Positions 61,596 to 64,000 of a stretch of DNA of 64,000 nucleotides are shown one piece after another. A program made the translations under genes and the position numbers. The notes beneath the pieces were generated by a model. The model searched no databases, had not been told where the DNA came from, and worked only from the letters and a program-made list of their open reading frames with translations. The first letter of the stretch is position 1. Each line of letters begins with the position of its first letter. The stretch covers positions 100,621 to 164,620 of the forward strand of contig CAZCOG010000008.1 in NCBI GenBank assembly GCA_964500445.1, in the 5' to 3' direction. This DNA comes from Persicitalea sp964500445 (GTDB lineage Bacteria; Bacteroidota; Bacteroidia; Cytophagales; Spirosomataceae).

Positions 61596-62588
61596 ATGTA
61601 CAGGCAAATAGTTTTTAAAGTACTAGCAATCAGTTCATTTTTGGGGATTAGCCAAGTACTCTTCGCGCAGACAGCCCCCAAGCGGATCTGGTTCGACACC
61701 GATCTTATGGTCGGCTTGCCGGAGCGTGCCCCCCGCGAGGTGGACGACGCCGTAGCACTGCTGATGGCCCTACGCTATTCCGATAAAGTGGATATGGTCG
61801 GCGTAAGCATCGTGACCAATGTGGATTATGGGTATGATGTAGCAAAAAAGCTTATGAAAGGATACGCTCCTGATCGCGATATCCCGGTATACAAGGGGTC
61901 TAATGATTTGGGAGACGTGGGTAAAGAAAACGATGCTACGCGCGCTCTGGCGGCAGCCTTGAAAAAAGAAAAGCTGACTATCGCGGCCATTGGCCCGGCC
62001 ACCAACGTGGCCACGGTACTGAAAAACCATCCCGAACTCGCCAGCCAGATTGAGGAAATCACTTTCTGTGCGGGCCGTACGGCGGGCGCTAAGTTTGAGG
62101 CCGGATTGGAAAATTTCGTGTTGATGGACTATAATTTTGAAAAAGACGTAGATGCGTTCAAGGTCATTTTCGACTCGGGGGTAAAGGTCATTTTGTCGGG
62201 ATTTGAGTGCAGCGAATTCCTTTTTTTGGGTAAAACTGACTGGGAGTTCCTCGCCAAAGGCAGTGAAATCGATCAATGGCTGGCTGCACAGTTTGCGCCC
62301 TGGTCGGTACGCAACAAGTTTGTCTACGGCAGCGAGGGTTTCATTCCCTACGATGTGACACCGCTGGGGCACATCACGCACCCGCAGTTTTTCAAATATT
62401 ACCGCAATATTCCGGTACAGATCAACTACCGCCAGAATGACTCCACCGTTCCCGGCCAGCCAAAGGGCGAGAAGGCTTACCTGGAAGTGTCCTACGACTA
62501 CCCCAGCAAGTGGACCTGCGATTTTGCTTACAAGACCGAAATAGGCTTCGAGGAACTCGTCATTGAAGCTTTAAAGTCAAAGAACTGA
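61596..62588 (+). CDS. exported nucleoside hydrolase, copy 2
   Basis: A 330-aa paralogue of the preceding gene with the same extended motif FDTDLMVGLPERAPREVDDA, IAAIGPATNVATVL, DYNFEKDVDAF and HITHPQ. A signal peptide (FKVLAISSFLGISQVLFAQ) directs it to the periplasm. Two DNA blocks are almost identical to copy 1 (61982-62078 versus 60938-61034; 62159-62213 versus 61111-61165), while the rest has diverged. ATG 61596 was preferred to a TTG at 61566. The two may differ in base preference (GFHFRPGLET versus GAKFEAGLEN near the active site). Confidence 0.87.
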   Translation: MYRQIVFKVLAISSFLGISQVLFAQTAPKRIWFDTDLMVGLPERAPREVDDAVALLMALRYSDKVDMVGVSIVTNVDYGYDVAKKLMKGYAPDRDIPVYKGSNDLGDVGKENDATRALAAALKKEKLTIAAIGPATNVATVLKNHPELASQIEEITFCAGRTAGAKFEAGLENFVLMDYNFEKDVDAFKVIFDSGVKVILSGFECSEFLFLGKTDWEFLAKGSEIDQWLAAQFAPWSVRNKFVYGSEGFIPYDVTPLGHITHPQFFKYYRNIPVQINYRQNDSTVPGQPKGEKAYLEVSYDYPSKWTCDFAYKTEIGFEELVIEALKSKN

Positions 62589-62660
62589 GGACACCATTCC
62601 GGTAATGCCTTTCACGCTTCCGTGCGCGCCGATGAGACGCTGATATGTACCGTTTGCTCG

Positions 62661-62716
62661 AAGAACCTTGTCATTTCCGGCAAGGTTCTTTACATTAGTA
62701 GCCGTCCTGTGACGGC
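62661..62716 (+). terminator. two hairpins after the nucleoside hydrolase pair
   Basis: AAGAACCTTG (62661-62670) pairs with CAAGGTTCTT (62681-62690), and GCCGTC (62701-62706) with GACGGC (62711-62716). The first resembles a terminator; its T-run is short. The rest of 62589-62805 shows no gene. Confidence 0.6.
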
Positions 62717-62805
62717 CCGATCCGGAGCATTATATTTTGCGGAGCGAGCATGGGCAGTTATTCATTTCGGACCGCTGGCGCGGTTCATAATTCATTTAAC
62801 TAAAT

Positions 62806-63048
62806 ATGGCCAAGAAAAAGCAACCTGACCCTAATGAGACTGACAGCGAAAAGCCCCGGGTGCACAAAGACCTCGAAGGCTTCGACATCCAGATAAATTC
62901 ATTTGGTGAAATCACCAGTAGTTTCGACATGGACCGCGTCAACGAATTTCTTAACAAAAATGTGGATGACAAAAAACTCCGCGATCGCGAAGATATTCCT
63001 GGGCGTAAAACCCGCAAGAAAAAGCGCAAGTCGGATGAAGAAGAATAG
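62806..63048 (+). CDS. small highly charged hypothetical protein
   Basis: An 80-aa soluble protein, about half of whose residues are charged, with Lys-rich ends (MAKKKQPDPNE; GRKTRKKKRKSDEEE) and a more structured middle (LEGFDIQINSFGEITSSFDMDRVNEFLNKNVDDKKL). The middle is well formed, which supports a real gene. The name and function are not recognised; the charged tail suggests nucleic-acid or ribosome association, which is only inference. An 8-pair hairpin follows at 63060-63078. Confidence 0.65.
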   Translation: MAKKKQPDPNETDSEKPRVHKDLEGFDIQINSFGEITSSFDMDRVNEFLNKNVDDKKLRDREDIPGRKTRKKKRKSDEEE

Positions 63049-63059
63049 AAAAGAATAGA

Positions 63060-63078
63060 ATCCTGAACTATTCAGGAT
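63060..63078. terminator. short hairpin after the charged protein gene
   Basis: ATCCTGAA (63060-63067) pairs with TTCAGGAT (63071-63078) with a CTA loop. No T-run follows, so termination is doubtful. Confidence 0.3.
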
Positions 63079-63176
63079 ACAAATAAATGCTGTGGTTGTA
63101 TGCCATGTCCTAAGCAACCAAGTACTTCAACGATTAAGTATAACTCCTGATTTATCTAACCCTTTAAACGCAAAAA

Positions 63177-63956
63177 ATGACTTCACACGAAATAGACTAC
63201 AAAATCATCGGCGAGGACATCCAGGTTGTGGAGGTCGAGCTCGATCCCAATGAAACCGTTATCGCCGAAGCCGGAGCCATGCTGTACATGGAAGACGGCA
63301 TTCAGTTCGAAACGAAAATGGGCGATGGCTCTGAGCCAAACCAGAGCATTATGGGCAAAATTTTCCAAGCCGGAACGCGGCTCATTACCGGAGAGTCGCT
63401 CTTTATGACGCACTTTACCAACCGGGGATATGGTAAAAAGAAGGTAGCCTTTGCTGCGCCTTATCCCGGTACGATCATGCCGATCGACCTGCGCCTGATT
63501 CCTGGCAACGAACTCATCGTCCAGAAAGACGGCTTCCTGTGCGCGGCTTTGGGTACGAGCATGAAGATTCACTTCAACCAGCGCATTGGCTCAGGCTTGT
63601 TTGGTGGTGAGGGTTTTATCCTGCAAAAACTGCGCGGCGACGGCATGGCGTTCGTGCACGCGGGCGGCGTGATGATGGAGCGGCAGCTCAACAACGAAAT
63701 GCTGCGCGTGGACACTGGCTGTGTCGTCGGCTTCGAGCCGAGCATCAGCTTCGATATTCAGCGGGCGGGCGGCCTGAAATCGATGGTATTTGGCGGCGAG
63801 GGTATGTTCCTGGCTACGCTACGCGGCACCGGAAAAGTGTATCTGCAATCGATGCCAATTTCGAAACTCATCGACCGCTTATCGCCCCGTGGGGGCAATG
63901 CCAAGAAAGAAAGTGGCTCAGTACTGGGCGGCTTGGGGGATTTGTTTGAAGGGTAG
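63177..63956 (+). CDS. AIM24 / TIGR00266-family protein
   Basis: A 259-aa soluble beta-rich protein of the AIM24 (TIGR00266) family. Conserved wording includes VVEVELDPNETVIAEAGAMLYMEDGI near the start, GESLFMTHFTNRG, FLCAALGTSMKIHF, GLFGGEGFILQKLRGDGMAFVHAGG and FGGEGMFLATLRGTGKVYLQSMP. The family forms pseudo-repeats of a double-stranded beta fold; the bacterial function is unknown. The gene is complete. The last 44 bases of the window after it show nothing. Confidence 0.9.
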   Translation: MTSHEIDYKIIGEDIQVVEVELDPNETVIAEAGAMLYMEDGIQFETKMGDGSEPNQSIMGKIFQAGTRLITGESLFMTHFTNRGYGKKKVAFAAPYPGTIMPIDLRLIPGNELIVQKDGFLCAALGTSMKIHFNQRIGSGLFGGEGFILQKLRGDGMAFVHAGGVMMERQLNNEMLRVDTGCVVGFEPSISFDIQRAGGLKSMVFGGEGMFLATLRGTGKVYLQSMPISKLIDRLSPRGGNAKKESGSVLGGLGDLFEG

Positions 63957-64000
63957 TTTTGAAGTAAGGTACTTTGTCAGCAGGCCGAGCCATTTATGGC

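Noticed and set aside
62622..62828. A 68-codon open frame upstream of the charged protein gene
   Set aside because: It spans two hairpins, overlaps the next gene and has no family resemblance; the region looks like a terminator zone.

Overview
The window looks like a chromosomal segment of a Bacteroidota bacterium, most likely order Cytophagales (Spirosoma/Dyadobacter-like). The evidence is: two large proteins with type IX secretion (T9SS) type A C-terminal signals; TonB-dependent receptors with carboxypeptidase-regulatory-like N-domains, one beside a DUF4249 lipoprotein; DUF6089, DUF2911 and DUF5522 proteins; an atpD-atpC pair separate from the other ATP synthase genes; and promoters of the TTTG / TAnnTTTG type instead of the proteobacterial -35/-10. 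Overall GC looks close to 50-53%, clearly higher in the surface-protein genes at 15.2-23 kb. No tRNA, rRNA, CRISPR array, insertion sequence or prophage was recognised. No gap between genes exceeds 300 bases.

Layout. 1-5.96 kb: the tail of an esterase, an SDR dehydrogenase, an NlpC/P60 cell-wall peptidase, two tandem outer-membrane barrels overlapping a DUF2911 gene, and a trypsin-like protease without a signal peptide. 6.0-12.5 kb: a phytanoyl-CoA-type dioxygenase, fabI, an ABC ATPase/FtsX-like permease pair and a methyltransferase. 12.5-23.1 kb, the most distinctive part: a predicted membrane-anchored AraC-type regulator with a periplasmic TPR domain; three 21-bp direct repeats just downstream that look like its operator; a frameshifted SnoaL-like lipoprotein; and two giant T9SS-exported proteins (700 and 1864 aa) that share their 5' and 3' ends but have different middles. 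23.1-29.1 kb: uvrA, deoC with a GntR/UTRA regulator, and a retropepsin-PDZ protease. 29.1-36.2 kb: tpiA, a helix-hairpin-helix envelope protein, and a TonB receptor / SDR / DUF4249 cluster. 36.4-43.6 kb: rpmB, DUF5522, rocD, an M48-MORN protein, an S41 protease, a GlsB-type membrane protein and atpDC. 43.7-54.5 kb: a multi-spanning TPR protein, a beta-lactamase-fold hydrolase, a DinB-like exported protein, a lone ABC ATPase, a bestrophin, lpdA, prfB with a programmed +1 frameshift, a hydrolase and an SRPBCC protein. 54.7-64 kb: a TIGR04282 glycosyltransferase, ridA, gltX, a TonB receptor followed by two duplicated secreted nucleoside hydrolases, a small charged protein and an AIM24-family protein.

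How the genes may work together. Housekeeping genes (fabI, uvrA, tpiA, rpmB, atpDC, lpdA, prfB, gltX) alternate with envelope and nutrient-capture functions. The 57.5-62.6 kb cluster reads as a nucleoside-scavenging locus (outer-membrane receptor plus periplasmic ribohydrolases); deoC elsewhere could feed deoxyribose into central metabolism. The best candidate for an undescribed system is 12.56-23.04 kb: a one-protein transmembrane sensor-regulator with its own likely operator and a set of modular surface proteins.

Limits. All names rest on motifs and family resemblance read by eye. Start codons were adjusted where signal peptides, family N-termini or ribosome-binding sequences argued for it.
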